From NCBI RefSeq assembly GCF_009176705.1, contig NZ_AP021846.1, positions 43,501 to 107,500 of the forward strand: a DNA stretch of 64,000 nucleotides, in the 5' to 3' direction. The DNA comes from Pseudoalteromonas sp. A25. GTDB lineage: Bacteria; Pseudomonadota; Gammaproteobacteria; Enterobacterales; Alteromonadaceae. The first letter of the stretch is position 1. Each line of letters opens with the position of its first letter. This document shows positions 1 through 8,273 of the stretch, piece after piece. The position numbers and the translations under genes are program-made. The notes under the pieces are model-generated. The model was given only the letters and a program-made list of their open reading frames with translations, made no database searches and was not told where the DNA came from.

Positions 1-413
1 CATGAGTAAGCTGCACAAGTCTCCTTTAAAGTGACGCAGATATATTCAGTAAGCTCAGCCGTTAAGTTTTTGCACAAAATACGCTGACCGGTAACAGGCG
101 TAAACGGTACACCGCACAGCCATTTAGGATAATAATTTAGGCCATAGCGTTGATATGCCTCTGCCCATGACCAGTCAAAGACATATTCACCATATGAGTG
201 GCCTTTTAGATACCCTGGCAAAATAGCGATTAACTGTTGAGTGTGATAAATCAGTAAGTGGTGGGGTTGCCAACCACAACTGCTATGTACACATTGGCTT
301 TGCTCGAAAGCTTTTAACCATGGATAACTGCAGAATAAATTGTCTGTGCAGAGTTGCGCCCAATCATGAGGCGATACGTCCTCAATAGAATTAACAAACT
401 TATGGTTGAACAT
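1..413 (-). CDS. COG3146 (DUF482) family acyltransferase-like protein, partial (3' end outside window)
   Basis: A minus-strand reading frame runs without a stop from ATG at 413 off the left edge, giving about 137 residues. The N-terminal part contains YPWLKAFEQS and KGHSYGEYVFDWSWAEAYQR followed by PFTPVTGQR, which I recognise as the start of the COG3146 family. That family has a GNAT-like fold related to FemAB aminoacyltransferases and its substrate is generally unknown. The start overlaps the last 14 bases of the hydrolase gene (stop at 400-402), so the two are probably translationally coupled. No good Shine-Dalgarno sequence is visible; an in-frame ATG at 428 is an alternative start. Confidence 0.75.
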   Translation of the reverse strand, partial: MFNHKFVNSIEDVSPHDWAQLCTDNLFCSYPWLKAFEQSQCVHSSCGWQPHHLLIYHTQQLIAILPGYLKGHSYGEYVFDWSWAEAYQRYGLNYYPKWLCGVPFTPVTGQRILCKNLTAELTEYICVTLKETCAAYS

Positions 414-1749
414 GGTTTGGCATTGCATCATTTATAAAGCTACTTAGGTGGTTGGCAAAATCACCGTATGCAGGATTGAAGGTTAGGCGCTGTAATGGTA
501 CAGCATGGCTCATGTTACTTTGTGTGCGCTCGCCAAGCAGTGGTGCTGAGTGTTGTTTGCACTCTAGGTATTTTGCGGGATTTTCAAGATATCCTCCACA
601 GCTGCGATATATGCCTTTCCAGCCGTAATATGGATGTGATGGAGGCTGTAAGATACCAATATGCGACATATCGATGACCTTGTTACAGCTTGCATGCTCA
701 CAGTAAGGAGTCAGCACTTTGTAACCATCAGGTAATTGGGCCGTGGCTGAATTTGGGTTGCCATAATAGTACAGCACTTGCTTTTTAGGGGAGGGATTGG
801 TGCTCGCAAAGCGCTTTAACATCGCAATGCTTGCATTGCTGTCAATGGTGCTGTCAACCTCACTAAAGGCTGTAAATAGAGGTAGGTCGTCAGGCAGAGA
901 CGCTGTTTTTAACCCCTGCATCGCTGCATCTGCTAAAGCGGCTGCTTGCCAAGGAAACGACTCATATTTTGCAAAATCATAGTCAGCATCTTCATCTAGC
1001 CAGTTGAGAAAGGGAATTCTTGCGATCCATTTAGCTAACCAAGCATGTTTGTTATGGGGTTCGGTAGCTGGGGAAATGAGCGCCATAGCGCGTAAGTTTT
1101 CTGGATCAGACTGTGCAACATGAGAAACAGCTAAGGCCGCACCTGTTGAGTAGCCTACAACTGCGAACTGCTCAAAATCTTCGGCTGTGCGTGTTATTGC
1201 GTAGTTGATCAACGCCTGCCAATGGCTCAGTTTAACAAGTTGCAAATCGCTGGGAGCAGTCGCATGGCCTGGTAACAGTACCGCACGTACGTTGTAGCCT
1301 TGTTGATAAAACGTATCGGCCAGAAAGTGAAAAGTGAAGGGCGAGTCTGTTAAGCCATGAATAAGCAAAATAGCACGCTCTCGGTTTGCTTGTCTGAGTT
1401 CAAACGGCGCAATGAGGTCTAACACTGTAAGCTGTTCTTTGCTATAGCCAAGAGTTTTGGCTGTTGGTGTTAACACCGGACAAGATTGTTTGGCGCGTTT
1501 GTTGCGGCTGTTGATGATCGCTTTTGTCTTGGCTACATACTCACTAAATGGCGCACTGTGTTTTACAGGCCATGTCACTGGGCCTTGATTTATCGCAAAG
1601 CGATACAGGCCATTTTGCTGCGCTTTAATGAGGTTTTGCCAATCTTGTGCTATCTGCAAACAGTTTAGCGCCGACTTGGCTGTAGCGGCGAGGGTTTGGT
1701 TTGCAAGCATATTGGCACCCAGCAAGAGTACAAGAAAAAGCAGTTTCAT
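400..1749 (-). CDS. Exported alpha/beta hydrolase (lipase/esterase-like)
   Basis: Protein of 449 residues. A hydrophobic N-terminus ending around LANQTLAA suggests a Sec signal peptide. The alpha/beta hydrolase core shows an oxyanion-type segment LLIHGLTDSP, then LLPGHATAP, then the nucleophile elbow GYSTG, which carries the likely catalytic serine. A late EHASC/HIGI region probably supplies the histidine. Cysteines in the C-terminal third (YCEHASC, RSCGGY, ECKQ) could form disulfides after export. The gene begins 4 bases after the stop of the upstream hybrid kinase and overlaps the downstream COG3146 gene, so it lies in a three-gene unit. Substrate unknown; an esterase or lipase role is inferred from the fold. 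Confidence 0.8.
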   Translation of the reverse strand: MKLLFLVLLLGANMLANQTLAATAKSALNCLQIAQDWQNLIKAQQNGLYRFAINQGPVTWPVKHSAPFSEYVAKTKAIINSRNKRAKQSCPVLTPTAKTLGYSKEQLTVLDLIAPFELRQANRERAILLIHGLTDSPFTFHFLADTFYQQGYNVRAVLLPGHATAPSDLQLVKLSHWQALINYAITRTAEDFEQFAVVGYSTGAALAVSHVAQSDPENLRAMALISPATEPHNKHAWLAKWIARIPFLNWLDEDADYDFAKYESFPWQAAALADAAMQGLKTASLPDDLPLFTAFSEVDSTIDSNASIAMLKRFASTNPSPKKQVLYYYGNPNSATAQLPDGYKVLTPYCEHASCNKVIDMSHIGILQPPSHPYYGWKGIYRSCGGYLENPAKYLECKQHSAPLLGERTQSNMSHAVPLQRLTFNPAYGDFANHLSSFINDAMPNHVQP

Positions 1750-1753
1750 AGTA

Positions 1754-4459
1754 TTAACAGTAATGTGCTAAACATAGGGCTAGCTTATCCCGCTCTAGCG
1801 GTTTTGCAAGGTGTCTGTTAAAGCCAATTGCAATGGCGTGCGCTTTGTCTTCTGGCATCACGTCTGCCGTTAGGGCGATAATGGGGAGCTCATCAATACC
1901 TTTGAACTGACGTATGACGGCTGTCGCTTGATAGCCATCCATAATCGGCATTTGACAATCCATTAGCACAAGGTCGAACTGTCTATTTTTTACAGCTTCA
2001 ACGGCCTCTTGACCATTGGCGACAATGGTATGCTGAATATCAAAAGAATTGAGCATGGCTTTGATCACAACTTGGTTAACAGGGTTATCTTCTGCTACGA
2101 GCACATGTAAGCAATGTATTTGTGATATATCTATCTGCTCTAGCTGTTTATTTTGAGCGCTAGAGTTCAATAGTTTCATCTCGAGGGTAAATGTGCTGCC
2201 TTGACCTACGTCACTTTTAAGGCGTAGTTTTGCGCCCATAAGTTCAGCCAGCTCTTTGGCGATGGCCAAGCCTAGGCCTGTACCGCCATATTTACGGGAA
2301 GTGGAATTATCTGCTTGGCTAAATGCATTGAAAATAGTGTGTTGTTTATTCGCTTCAATGCCAATACCAGTGTCTATCACATTAAACAGTAAGTGTACTT
2401 GTTTGGTGCCATACTCTGCGGTGATGTCCAAAGTGACCCCGCCACGCTGGGTGAACTTGATTGCGTTGCTGCATAAATTTATCAAAACTTGCTCAATACG
2501 CATTTCATCCCCTAGTACCCAGGTGGGGCCTGGTAAGTTATGAGTGATTTGCCATGAGATACCTTTTTGCTGGGCGCTAGATGAGAACATGGTGTCAATT
2601 CTGTTAAGCAGCTCCTGCAAGTCAAAAGGGTGTTTGTCTATTTGAAGGCGGTTTGATTCTATCTTTGCAATATCAAGAATATCGTTAATTAGGTTTAGCA
2701 AGGTTTTAGATGCCGAACCTATCTTTTTTATATAGTCTTTTAATTCAAGGTTATTGTGGGTGGCACTGGCGAGTGAAGCAAATCCGATCACCGCGTTGAG
2801 TGGCGTGCGAATTTCATGGCTCATGTTTGCTAAAAATCTACTTTTTGCTTGATTGGCTCGGTCTGACTGCGCTTTGGCTTTGGCTAAAGAGCGCGTGCGT
2901 TGTTCAACTAAAGCATTTAGTGCGTGATGTTGATAATTGAATAGCAAGAGTATGTATATGATGAGTGCTGTGATACTTAATTGCAGGATCAGTAACATCA
3001 GAGTGAGCTTTTGATTAAGTCGAGAAGCATACTCATCTTTTACTGATAGCTCCATGCGCCACTTTTGGCCTGCAACAAATAACGTAATAATCTTTTTTTC
3101 TTGCTCATTGATTAATTGCTCCGGGCCAAAATTCTGATAAAAAACATCATTGTTACTGACATCGTAAAAAGCAATATTAAATAGTTTCGCCTGTGCTTGC
3201 TTTAGTGCTTCAGTCAGTAAGGTTTCAACTTGTATCACAGCTGTAGCATACCCTTTTATGGCGTATTCAGTGTTGGTAGCGCTTGGATCAAAAACAGGTG
3301 AAAATAATAAGTAAGCAGGCGCGGGGCGGCTGTCCTGTATTAAATATATGATATCACTGGCTTGAGGTTCTGTTGTTTGACTCGCATTAATCATTGCTTG
3401 TTTTCTATTGTTTTTCGAGTACACATTAAACCCAAGCGCCCCTTTGTTACCATTGAGTGGGGTGATATATTTCACAACGACGAGTGGGTCCAAAGGAGTA
3501 ATTGGCTCGCCCTTTACCTTGATGCCATCTCCATACAGCTGGGTTAGCTGAGTATTTAGTTGATCGCGTTGCTTTGCACTAATACGTACATTCCAAGACA
3601 GAGCACGTAAAAAGGAGTACTGGTTTCTCAGTTTACTAGCGATAGCGTCGAACTCTTGTCTTGAAAAGTGCTCACGAGCTTGCAGCTGGTTTGCTAGAGC
3701 TTGTATTGCCAACATGCTTTGATTCACATAGCGATACACGATATTTTCAAGAATTTGCATTTCACGCTGCGCATTCATGCTGGCGCTTTTTACATTACTT
3801 TGATTGTACAAGAAAGTAGTCAGTGCAACCGACATACATAGTACAATACAGGCTGAAAATGTGCTGGCTACATTATTTAATGGTTTGGAATCTGCCAGCC
3901 ATGGTTGCAATGCGATTAGCAGGGCAGGCGTAGCAATTAATACGCCTAAAGAATCACCTAGCCACCAAGCGAGCATATTGTGCCAATGATTAGCAAAGCT
4001 GTACTCAGGGTGATAGAAGCTCAGTGCAAACACCCCGATGTTGGCAGAGACTAAATTAATGATTACACCGACGAGACTAATGAAGTAGGCGATTTGGAGG
4101 CGGCTTTTTAAGTGCAGTGGGTGACCGAGCCAAGCTCTTAGAAGATAACCTCCAAGCAGTGCTTGTAATATTACGCCGAAGGCTATCATGCTGACTGCAA
4201 TTGTGTTCGGTACAGAGAGTTCGGTGAAGCTCCAACCATGAGCGGTTGTCCAATTAAACGCGATAGATGCAACGGCTAACCCTGGTACAAATCGCCACCC
4301 CCAAAAAAATACCCCGACCAAGGCCACGCCAGCAGGAAGCCATATCGGTAACACCTGATCTTGAAAAGCGAACACAGTCAATAACTTGCCAAATACAAAA
4401 TAGCTCAACATGAGGATGATGTAACTGAGCTGTGATTGCCATTGATGCTTAAAGTTCAT
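1754..4459 (-). CDS. Hybrid sensor histidine kinase with MASE1 and CHASE domains
   Basis: Protein of 901 residues. The N-terminal multi-helix membrane region contains LPIWLPAGVALVGVFFWGWR, typical of MASE1 (about residues 15-230). A CHASE-like extracytoplasmic sensor follows (about 235-480, with NIVYRYVNQSMLAIQALANQ), then a transmembrane helix near 490-515. Next come HisKA with H548 in [10 protein letters not shown], a HATPase (NLCSNAIKFT, GTGLGLAI) and a receiver with acceptor D834 in LVLMDCQMPIMDG. There is no C-terminal Hpt, so phosphate transfer would need a separate Hpt protein. It is the first gene of a compact unit with an exported hydrolase (4-base gap). The ligand is not predictable from sequence. 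Confidence 0.9.
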   Translation of the reverse strand: MNFKHQWQSQLSYIILMLSYFVFGKLLTVFAFQDQVLPIWLPAGVALVGVFFWGWRFVPGLAVASIAFNWTTAHGWSFTELSVPNTIAVSMIAFGVILQALLGGYLLRAWLGHPLHLKSRLQIAYFISLVGVIINLVSANIGVFALSFYHPEYSFANHWHNMLAWWLGDSLGVLIATPALLIALQPWLADSKPLNNVASTFSACIVLCMSVALTTFLYNQSNVKSASMNAQREMQILENIVYRYVNQSMLAIQALANQLQAREHFSRQEFDAIASKLRNQYSFLRALSWNVRISAKQRDQLNTQLTQLYGDGIKVKGEPITPLDPLVVVKYITPLNGNKGALGFNVYSKNNRKQAMINASQTTEPQASDIIYLIQDSRPAPAYLLFSPVFDPSATNTEYAIKGYATAVIQVETLLTEALKQAQAKLFNIAFYDVSNNDVFYQNFGPEQLINEQEKKIITLFVAGQKWRMELSVKDEYASRLNQKLTLMLLILQLSITALIIYILLLFNYQHHALNALVEQRTRSLAKAKAQSDRANQAKSRFLANMSHEIRTPLNAVIGFASLASATHNNLELKDYIKKIGSASKTLLNLINDILDIAKIESNRLQIDKHPFDLQELLNRIDTMFSSSAQQKGISWQITHNLPGPTWVLGDEMRIEQVLINLCSNAIKFTQRGGVTLDITAEYGTKQVHLLFNVIDTGIGIEANKQHTIFNAFSQADNSTSRKYGGTGLGLAIAKELAELMGAKLRLKSDVGQGSTFTLEMKLLNSSAQNKQLEQIDISQIHCLHVLVAEDNPVNQVVIKAMLNSFDIQHTIVANGQEAVEAVKNRQFDLVLMDCQMPIMDGYQATAVIRQFKGIDELPIIALTADVMPEDKAHAIAIGFNRHLAKPLERDKLALCLAHYC

Positions 4460-4673
4460 AAGTCATAGTTGTATTGAATTTTGATTGTAGCCACTAAGTA
4501 TAGCTGGCGGAGATGAGAGGGTAGCTATTCGCACATGCTACTTTGTATTCTGCCAGTTACGTGTGTTCGAATAATGTAACTCTATGAGATAATGTGGATT
4601 ATTTATTAAAAGAAGTAAAGTGTCGATTGTTATTTGCAAGATAAGAAGCGCATAGGATAGAAAGTGCAGATAT

Positions 4674-4703
4674 AAAAAAACCGCTTTAAAAAGCGGTTTT
4701 TTT
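4674..4703 (-). terminator. Rho-independent terminator of the tRNA-Ser pair
   Basis: AACCGCTTT and AAAGCGGTT arms with A-runs on the left and T-runs on the right make a stem followed by uridines on either strand. On the minus strand it lies 9 bases past the CCA end of tRNA-Ser(GCU), as expected for the end of the tRNA transcript. Confidence 0.85.
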
Positions 4704-4711
4704 ATAAGTAA

Positions 4712-4804
4712 TGGCGGAGAAGGAGGGATTCGAACCCTCGATAGGGCTACAAACCCTATACTCCCTTAGCAGGGGAGCGCCTTCAGCCACTCGGCCACCT
4801 CTCC
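4712..4804 (-). tRNA. tRNA-Ser(GCU)
   Basis: The reverse complement folds as a class II tRNA: acceptor stem GGAGAGG pairs with CTTCTCC, discriminator G and encoded CCA. The D-arm region reads TGGCCGAGTGGCTGAAGGC. The anticodon stem CCCCT-loop-AGGGG style arm presents CTGCTAA, giving anticodon GCU. A long variable arm and TTCGAATC in the T-loop follow. Length is 93 nt. The long variable arm and G discriminator mark it as a serine tRNA. It is the second gene of a two-tRNA operon. Confidence 0.95.
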
Positions 4805-4823
4805 GGCGCAAAACTGTAAAATA

Positions 4824-4914
4824 TGGCGGAGAGATAGGGATTTGAACCCTAGATACGCTATTAACGTATGCCGGTTTTCAAGACCGGTGCTTTCAACCAC
4901 TCAGCCATCTCTCC
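4824..4914 (-). tRNA. tRNA-Ser(UGA)
   Basis: The reverse complement begins GGAGAGATGGCTGAGTGGTT, with an anticodon stem CCGGT/ACCGG around CTTGAAA (anticodon UGA). A long variable arm (TACGTTAATAGCGTA), T-loop TTCAAAT and encoded CCA follow; length is 91 nt. It is the promoter-proximal member of the pair, 19 bases upstream of tRNA-Ser(GCU), with promoter elements just before it. Confidence 0.95.
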
Positions 4915-4924
4915 ATGGGCAAAG

Positions 4925-4953
4925 ATAATACTCAGCGAATTTGTTGCTGTAAA
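4925..4953 (-). promoter_or_regulatory. Sigma-70 promoter of the tRNA-Ser operon
   Basis: Read on the minus strand: -35 TTTACA (4953-4948), a 17-base spacer, and -10 TATTAT (4930-4925), 10 bases before the 5' end of tRNA-Ser(UGA). Spacing and element quality are close to consensus, and the placement gives a start site only a few bases upstream of the mature tRNA. Confidence 0.7.
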
Positions 4954-5054
4954 CCGTTTTTAAACTGTTTGGCCAAAAATTAAACTAAATTTGTGAAATT
5001 AATTAATCATTGCCTAAAAATGAAGTAAATTGAGGTATTTGAAATGCACATGAG

Positions 5055-5094
5055 TAAAAATTAAAGTGCTGCGGTTGGGAGTTACAGCACTTTA
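5055..5094 (-). terminator. Rho-independent terminator after the small 47-residue gene
   Basis: On the minus strand, AAAGTGCTG (5093-5085) pairs with CAGCACTTT (5071-5063) in a perfect 9-bp stem, followed by AATTTTT. It lies 10 bases downstream of the stop codon at 5104, so it ends the transcript of that gene. Confidence 0.8.
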
Positions 5095-5103
5095 AACATA
5101 AAC

Positions 5104-5247
5104 TTATTTATAAAGCGTTACATGACTTAACGCCAGCAATTTACCTAGTCGGCTTAACAATGACATCCAGTCAAAAGTAACTTTTGCTGGTTCGATAGTG
5201 ACGGTGTTTGCTTGCGTGTTGCTGCACGCAGCAGCTGAATTAAGCAT
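5104..5247 (-). CDS. Small 47-residue protein of unknown function
   Basis: An ATG at 5247 is preceded by an AGGAG Shine-Dalgarno sequence 6 bases upstream, and the frame runs to TAA at 5104. The product begins MLNSAAACSNTQANTV and ends SRLGKLLALSHVTLYK. The C-terminal half (WMSLLSRLGKLLALSHV) could form an amphipathic helix; no transmembrane segment or known domain is recognised. A strong terminator follows immediately. The coupling of a good ribosome site, a short frame and a terminator is the case for a real gene; I do not recognise the family. A promoter should lie within the AT-rich 5248-5522 stretch shared with the divergent lipid-kinase gene. Confidence 0.6.
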   Translation of the reverse strand: MLNSAAACSNTQANTVTIEPAKVTFDWMSLLSRLGKLLALSHVTLYK

Positions 5248-5522
5248 GTTGACTCCTGCTTTATAGGTTGAATGAAAAACAAGGCTATTTTGCGCGCAAG
5301 CTGAGCAAAAATAAAACGATAAAAATTGTTTTTTCGGATAAAAAAAACTAATCCAATAGTTGTTTTTGCATGTGTTCTCTTGTAATTTTATTCAAGTTAC
5401 AAAATGAAATGTATAACAAAAATTTTATTGCCATCATTGTCTTAGTGTGTTTTTGGGTTTTTGCTTGAAAGTGGGTTTGAATAATTATTCAAGTTAATTA
5501 ATTTTGTTTCTAGTGAGGTTTT

Positions 5523-6362
5523 ATGCTGGTGGTTGTTAAACCCGGCGATAGTCAATGTAAACAAGCGCATATTCACTGGTTGCAAAGGCAAAATGAAGTA
5601 AAAAAACTGCATTGTTATTGGTTTTACACAACGCCAAACTTCAACGATGACCTGAATAAATTGCGCCGGCTTGTTGCTAGGCATTGTTTATTGGTGGTTA
5701 TAGGGGGGGATGGTACTATTCATTTAGCAGCTAACGCTTTGGTAGGATCGAGTTGTGAGCTTGCTATTTTACCTGCGGGCACAGGTAATGATTTCGCTCG
5801 TCAATTTAATCGCACAACCATGCAGTGGCGAGAAAGCGTTTTTTCTCATCGCAAAAGTCAGATTGATGTTGGGTTTATTAATCAGCGTTATTTTATCAAT
5901 GTAATGGGGCTTGGTTACAGTGCGCATGTAGTTAACGCCGTAAATAAAAGCAGTAAACGACACCCGTTAAGTTATATTTGGGCAGCACTCAAAGCGCTTT
6001 TTTCCTACCAAGGTGTATTTGTGCGTGTTGCGGGCTCCAAGGTTAATAAAAAAGTGATGATGTTGTTATTTGCAAATGGTCAATACTTTGCAGCTGGCAT
6101 AAAGTGCGCGCCTAACGCGACGCTGCACGATGGGTGTCTACAAGTTGTCAGTGTATCGCCCGACTCGCATTGGGCACGAGTAAAGACCTTTTTAATGATG
6201 CTATGTGCTAAACATGAGAAAATTAGTTGTGTCTCTGTCAGTTGTGGCCGCCACTTTGACATAGTGACGCCCGATCTCGACATCGAAGCGGATGGAGAGT
6301 TGGTTGGCAAAACTCCAGCGGTTATTGGCATTCGCCAAAAAGCGCTTACGTTACGGGGTTGA
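5523..6362 (+). CDS. Diacylglycerol kinase family lipid kinase (YegS/DgkB-like)
   Basis: Protein of 279 residues with the diacylglycerol kinase catalytic signature: VVIGGDGTIHLAAN (nucleotide-binding GGDGT, about residues 58-70), then LPAGTGNDFARQFN, then a C-terminal beta domain with DIEADGEL. Members phosphorylate diacylglycerol or related lipids with ATP at the inner membrane; the exact substrate is not predictable. Length is close to YegS (about 300). The ATG start has a GAGG sequence about 6 bases upstream. It is transcribed alone, divergent from the small gene and convergent with yggN. Confidence 0.85.
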   Translation: MLVVVKPGDSQCKQAHIHWLQRQNEVKKLHCYWFYTTPNFNDDLNKLRRLVARHCLLVVIGGDGTIHLAANALVGSSCELAILPAGTGNDFARQFNRTTMQWRESVFSHRKSQIDVGFINQRYFINVMGLGYSAHVVNAVNKSSKRHPLSYIWAALKALFSYQGVFVRVAGSKVNKKVMMLLFANGQYFAAGIKCAPNATLHDGCLQVVSVSPDSHWARVKTFLMMLCAKHEKISCVSVSCGRHFDIVTPDLDIEADGELVGKTPAVIGIRQKALTLRG

Positions 6363-6376
6363 GATTGCAAGCTAAT

Positions 6377-6400
6377 TAAAAAAGCCGATATAAATCGGCT
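6377..6400 (-). terminator. Rho-independent terminator of yggN
   Basis: AGCCGAT/ATCGGCT stem (6383-6389 and 6394-6400) followed on the minus strand by six uridines. It lies 24 bases after the yggN stop. No T-run follows on the plus strand, so it serves the minus-strand gene. Confidence 0.8.
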
Positions 6401-6424
6401 GTTAGGTAGGGAGATAGATATTTG

Positions 6425-7222
6425 TTAATGCTTTAGGTTAAAGAGCTGATAACCTGAAAATGCTGGTATTTGCTGTTGTAGTTGAGACTCTGTTTTGGCA
6501 ATAACGGAAAACTGTCCACATAGTGCATTAGCTTGTTGCTCTATATTCTGAGCTTGCATATGTACCTTGTCTTCAATTTGCTGGCCCATGTCTTTCATTC
6601 GTTGCTCGAACGCCGCCATATCACCACCGGAATTGCTCATTTGCGAGCCAATGGCCATTAGAATACTACCAATTGATTCCATCATGGCACCTTCTACTGC
6701 TGTTTCGATCCTCTCTTCAAACTGTTGTTCAAAATTACTGCCAAACTCATTGAAAGTTTTTTCTCCCATAACAAAAGCGCCTTGCTGATAAAAAGTTTCG
6801 CTGACCTCACTCTCTACGTCTTTAAGTAAAGAGCTCAAAGAGCCAAACTCTTTTAGTTCGAATGCATTAGCAACCTCTTCAAGTGCCACACCCGCTATTT
6901 TAATGCCATCAAGCGCTATATTGGCCACTTGTGGAAGTTTTGCTCTGAGTTCATCTGCGTAGTTTGCAACAGCGGTTTGCTGCTCTGTATTTAAGGCTAT
7001 TACAGCACCATCAATGAATACTTGTCCGTTGTCAGTAATGCGCAGCTTACTATTATTGTTGCTGTTAGTGATGAAGAGTTCATCAGGTGTGATACGAACA
7101 TCATTTTGAAAGTCTACTTCACACTGCTCTGAACTAAATTGTACATGTGTGTTGTCCGCCTGTGAGTGTGCAAAAGATGCTGAGCTCAATGTCATTGCTG
7201 CTAATAATGCGATTTTTTTCAT
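6425..7222 (-). CDS. yggN: DUF2884 family periplasmic protein (YggN-like)
   Basis: Protein of 265 residues with a clear signal peptide (KKIALLAAMTLSSASFA followed by HSQAD). The mature part has the DUF2884/YggN pattern: early CEVDF, a middle segment LRITDNGQVFIDG, then ALNTEQQTAVANYADELR, and a C-terminal helical part ending with a second cysteine (ALCGQFSVI). The family is periplasmic in gammaproteobacteria with no assigned biochemical role. Transcribed as a single gene with its own terminator. Confidence 0.8.
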   Translation of the reverse strand: MKKIALLAAMTLSSASFAHSQADNTHVQFSSEQCEVDFQNDVRITPDELFITNSNNNSKLRITDNGQVFIDGAVIALNTEQQTAVANYADELRAKLPQVANIALDGIKIAGVALEEVANAFELKEFGSLSSLLKDVESEVSETFYQQGAFVMGEKTFNEFGSNFEQQFEERIETAVEGAMMESIGSILMAIGSQMSNSGGDMAAFEQRMKDMGQQIEDKVHMQAQNIEQQANALCGQFSVIAKTESQLQQQIPAFSGYQLFNLKH

Positions 7223-7536
7223 TTGATAAACCCTTAACGAGAATAGATATACCTATGACTATTCAAGTCTGATGCCAATAATTAAAATATATAAATATCA
7301 ATTGGTTAATGTTTTTCTCTCACATTGGTTTGAAATTAACGTTTAGTTTTTTGACCATAATTTAGCTAGTTTGACTAAAACAAGAACAGTGATAAAAATT
7401 TTTTATTAAAACGATAAAAAACTCTCACTTTTCAGATTTGTTTTTTCCAGCTAAATACTCATTTAGGTGAACAGATCACATTAAGGTGCTTATGTATTCA
7501 CCGAGTAACTATTATTAACACTTATTGGAGTGGGTT
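7223..7536. other. AT-rich divergent intergenic region between yggN and the PA3496-family gene
   Basis: This 314-base stretch separates two divergent genes and must contain both promoters. It is strongly AT-rich. A GGTGA-N5-TCACA arrangement is present around 7467-7481, but the spacer is one base short of a CRP site, so I do not call an operator. No convincing open reading frame or RNA is visible. Confidence 0.5.
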
Positions 7537-7719
7537 GTGGGTAAGACATTTTCTTATGATGCGCTTGACGATGATTTTGTAGATGACGAATACGAGAACC
7601 TCGGTCGTAATCAGCATGATAAGCAAAAGCGAAAGGTAAAGAAAAAGCTCGATGACTATCTTGAACAAAAGCGCTTGCGCAAAAATTTAGGTGAAGATGA
7701 TTTCGATTATCTTGATTAG
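7537..7719 (+). CDS. PA3496 family small protein (putative envelope integrity protein)
   Basis: Small highly charged protein of 60 residues starting MGKTFSYDALDDDFVDDEYE and ending DDFDYLD, resembling the PA3496 family found across gammaproteobacteria. The start is taken as GTG at 7537 because GGAG sits 6 bases upstream (7527-7530). The TTG at 7525 would read through that ribosome site. The centre is lysine/arginine-rich (DKQKRKVKKKLDDYLEQKRLRK) between acidic ends. No membrane segment is seen. The family label is from sequence resemblance; the cellular role is not established here. Confidence 0.75.
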   Translation: MGKTFSYDALDDDFVDDEYENLGRNQHDKQKRKVKKKLDDYLEQKRLRKNLGEDDFDYLD

Positions 7720-7721
7720 TT

Positions 7722-7746
7722 AAAAAGGAGGCCTCGGCCTCCTTTT
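7722..7746. terminator. Bidirectional terminator between the PA3496-family gene and glutathione peroxidase
   Basis: AAAAAGGAGGCC pairs with GGCCTCCTTTTT around a two-base centre, giving a GC-rich core with A/T tails on both sides. It sits between two convergent stop codons (7719 and 7757). Confidence 0.85.
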
Positions 7747-7756
7747 TAATGCCTAC

Positions 7757-8236
7757 TTATTTGAGTGCTAATTCAATATGTTTAACGAGCTTTACGGGCT
7801 TTGTGGTTGGCGAAAAGCGCTTTTGTGGTACACCATCGCGACCAATAAGAAACTTAGTAAAGTTCCATTTTATTCGTTTGCCGAAAACCCCCGGTAAAGT
7901 GTTTTGCAGATAAGTGAATAGCGGATGTGCATGTGGTCCATTGACCTCTACTTTTTCCATCATCGTAAAGTCAACGCCGAAATTAATCAGGCATCCTTGT
8001 TGGATCTGTACAGCATCACCTGGCTCTTGCCCGCCAAATTGATTGCATGGAAACCCCAGAATGACTAAGCCTTGCGCTTGGTACTGTTGGTGCAGTGCCT
8101 GAAGCCCTTCATACTGTGGTGTGAAGCCACACTCGCTGGCTGTATTAACGATCAGCACAACTTTATTTCTGAGTTGCTCTAAGTCGAATGGCTGTCCCTG
8201 CAATGTGGTTGCGGTGAACTGATAAAGGTTGGACAT
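7757..8236 (-). CDS. Glutathione peroxidase family protein
   Basis: Protein of 159 residues, full length for bacterial Gpx/BtuE. It shows NTASECGFTPQYEGL with the peroxidatic cysteine C36 (cysteine instead of selenocysteine), GFPCNQFGGQEPG with the conserved glutamine, and KWNFTKFLI with the tryptophan-asparagine pair. It reduces hydroperoxides in the cytoplasm, probably with thioredoxin as donor as in other cysteine-type members. The gene lies 37 bases downstream of the LysR gene on the same strand and could be read from its promoter. Confidence 0.9.
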   Translation of the reverse strand: MSNLYQFTATTLQGQPFDLEQLRNKVVLIVNTASECGFTPQYEGLQALHQQYQAQGLVILGFPCNQFGGQEPGDAVQIQQGCLINFGVDFTMMEKVEVNGPHAHPLFTYLQNTLPGVFGKRIKWNFTKFLIGRDGVPQKRFSPTTKPVKLVKHIELALK

Positions 8237-8273
8237 GTTCGATTTCCTTTGTGTCTATTCAATATTTGATTTG

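Noticed and set aside
7467..7481. CRP-like GGTGA-N5-TCACA upstream of the PA3496-family gene
   Set aside because: The spacer is 5 instead of 6 bases and the left half is imperfect.
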